Assembly (NCBI GenBank): GCA_030622125.1
Contig: JAUXGM010000051.1
Location: forward strand, 1 to 13,555
Source: a bacterium
GTDB lineage: Bacteria > AUK180
Direction: 5' to 3'
DNA length: 13,555 bases
Shown: one piece after another, positions 13,239 through 13,555 of the stretch
How the letters are laid out: every line of letters starts with the position of its first letter
Position numbering within the stretch: the stretch's first letter is position 1
Translations under genes and position numbers: made by a program
Notes under the pieces: generated by a model
Told to the model about the DNA's origin: nothing
The model's input: the letters and a program-made list of their open reading frames with translations, nothing else
Databases searched by the model: none

Positions 13239-13555
13239 TTACCTAATTTTTTTTACACCGCCTTCGGAATCATAATAAATCTCTTTATATTCATATTCTT
13301 CCGGATTTGGGCAAGATAGAATATAATGATCTTTTGTAATTAGTTTAAAAGTATAATCCTTTCCAGTCATTGGATCAGTTATAGCTCTCCTTAGATACCC
13401 TTCTTTTATTAAAATATGATCTTTCGCTGCTGGTGTGCTATCATTGGGATATACATCTTTATTGTCTCCTGCATACATATCAAGTGCTGTTGCAATGTTC
13501 TTTAAGTTTGATATATTTGCTGAATTCTTTTCTCTTTTCTCGTAGGCTATTATTA
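13239..13555 (-). CDS. Type IV pilin-like / type II secretion pseudopilin, 5' end outside the window
   Basis: The frame is open from the right edge to TAA at 13241-13239, giving about 104 residues without the N-terminus. The ATG at 13478 is internal, not the start: upstream codons read AYEKREKNSANISNLKNIATALD straight into MYAGDNKDVYP. The pattern NLKNIATALDMYAGDNKDVYP is typical of the segment after the N-terminal helix in GspG-like pseudopilins and related prepilin-cleaved proteins. A glycine/proline region with DPMTGKDYTF and a C-terminal CPNPEEY follow. The GFTLIE-type prepilin motif expected upstream is not in the window. It probably forms part of a pilus or type II secretion pseudopilus in the inner membrane and periplasm. 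Confidence 0.75.
   Translation of the reverse strand, partial: IIAYEKREKNSANISNLKNIATALDMYAGDNKDVYPNDSTPAAKDHILIKEGYLRRAITDPMTGKDYTFKLITKDHYILSCPNPEEYEYKEIYYDSEGGVKKIR

Noticed and set aside
13239-13478. Complete 79-residue protein starting at 13478
   Set aside because: The frame stays open to the window edge, and the codons upstream encode the conserved pilin-like segment, so this ATG is internal.

Overview
The window is AT-rich bacterial DNA with ten complete or near-complete protein genes, one gene cut by the right edge, one possible small gene, and four repeat-rich intergenic stretches. A lipoprotein efflux adaptor, an O-antigen-ligase-type membrane protein, a BatD-like protein and a secreted protein ending in a FlgD/T9SS-like C-terminal Ig domain all point to a diderm (outer-membrane) bacterium. 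The last feature resembles the FCB group and neighbouring candidate phyla (for example Cloacimonadota, WOR-3 or Delongbacteria-like lineages). That placement is inference; there is no rRNA or ribosomal protein marker here.

Layout. Positions 1-352 hold no gene but several tandem arrays of 7- and 8-bp units. Positions 353-6974 are a compact plus-strand run of six genes: efflux adaptor lipoprotein, degenerate HtrA-like PDZ protein, BatD-like protein, O-antigen-ligase/TPR protein, M55 D-aminopeptidase (DppA-like) and Nif3-family metal protein. Overlaps of 4, 8 and 4 nt and one 11-nt gap suggest two transcription units (genes 1-2 and 3-6); the second has its own near-consensus promoter. A convergent minus-strand gene (6995-8986) encodes a large secreted protein. 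The divergent gap 8999-9428 carries a 231-bp inverted-repeat element with nested hairpins, flanked by two outward promoters. Then come an NAD(P)H-dependent flavin oxidoreductase (nitronate monooxygenase family), a possible 39-residue peptide gene overlapping a PlsC-type acyltransferase, and a sodium:solute symporter. Positions 12909-13238 are a mosaic of hairpins and imperfect palindromic repeats. The window ends in the C-terminal part of a minus-strand type IV pilin-like gene.

How the genes relate. The 353-6974 run is mostly cell-envelope oriented: efflux adaptor, periplasmic PDZ protein, membrane BatD-like protein, glycan ligase/polymerase, plus a peptidase that may act on D-amino-acid peptides. 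No pathway is proven by the neighbourhood.

Most notable signals: (1) three genes (2491, 8986 minus, 9429) have -35/-10 boxes placed so that transcription should begin at or within a few bases of the start codon with no Shine-Dalgarno, implying leaderless mRNAs, while other genes use strong GGAGG sites; (2) the cloverleaf-like 231-bp element; (3) an HtrA-like protein whose catalytic residues appear lost; (4) short-period repeat arrays at both ends of the window. I did not find a convincing new defence or mobile system.
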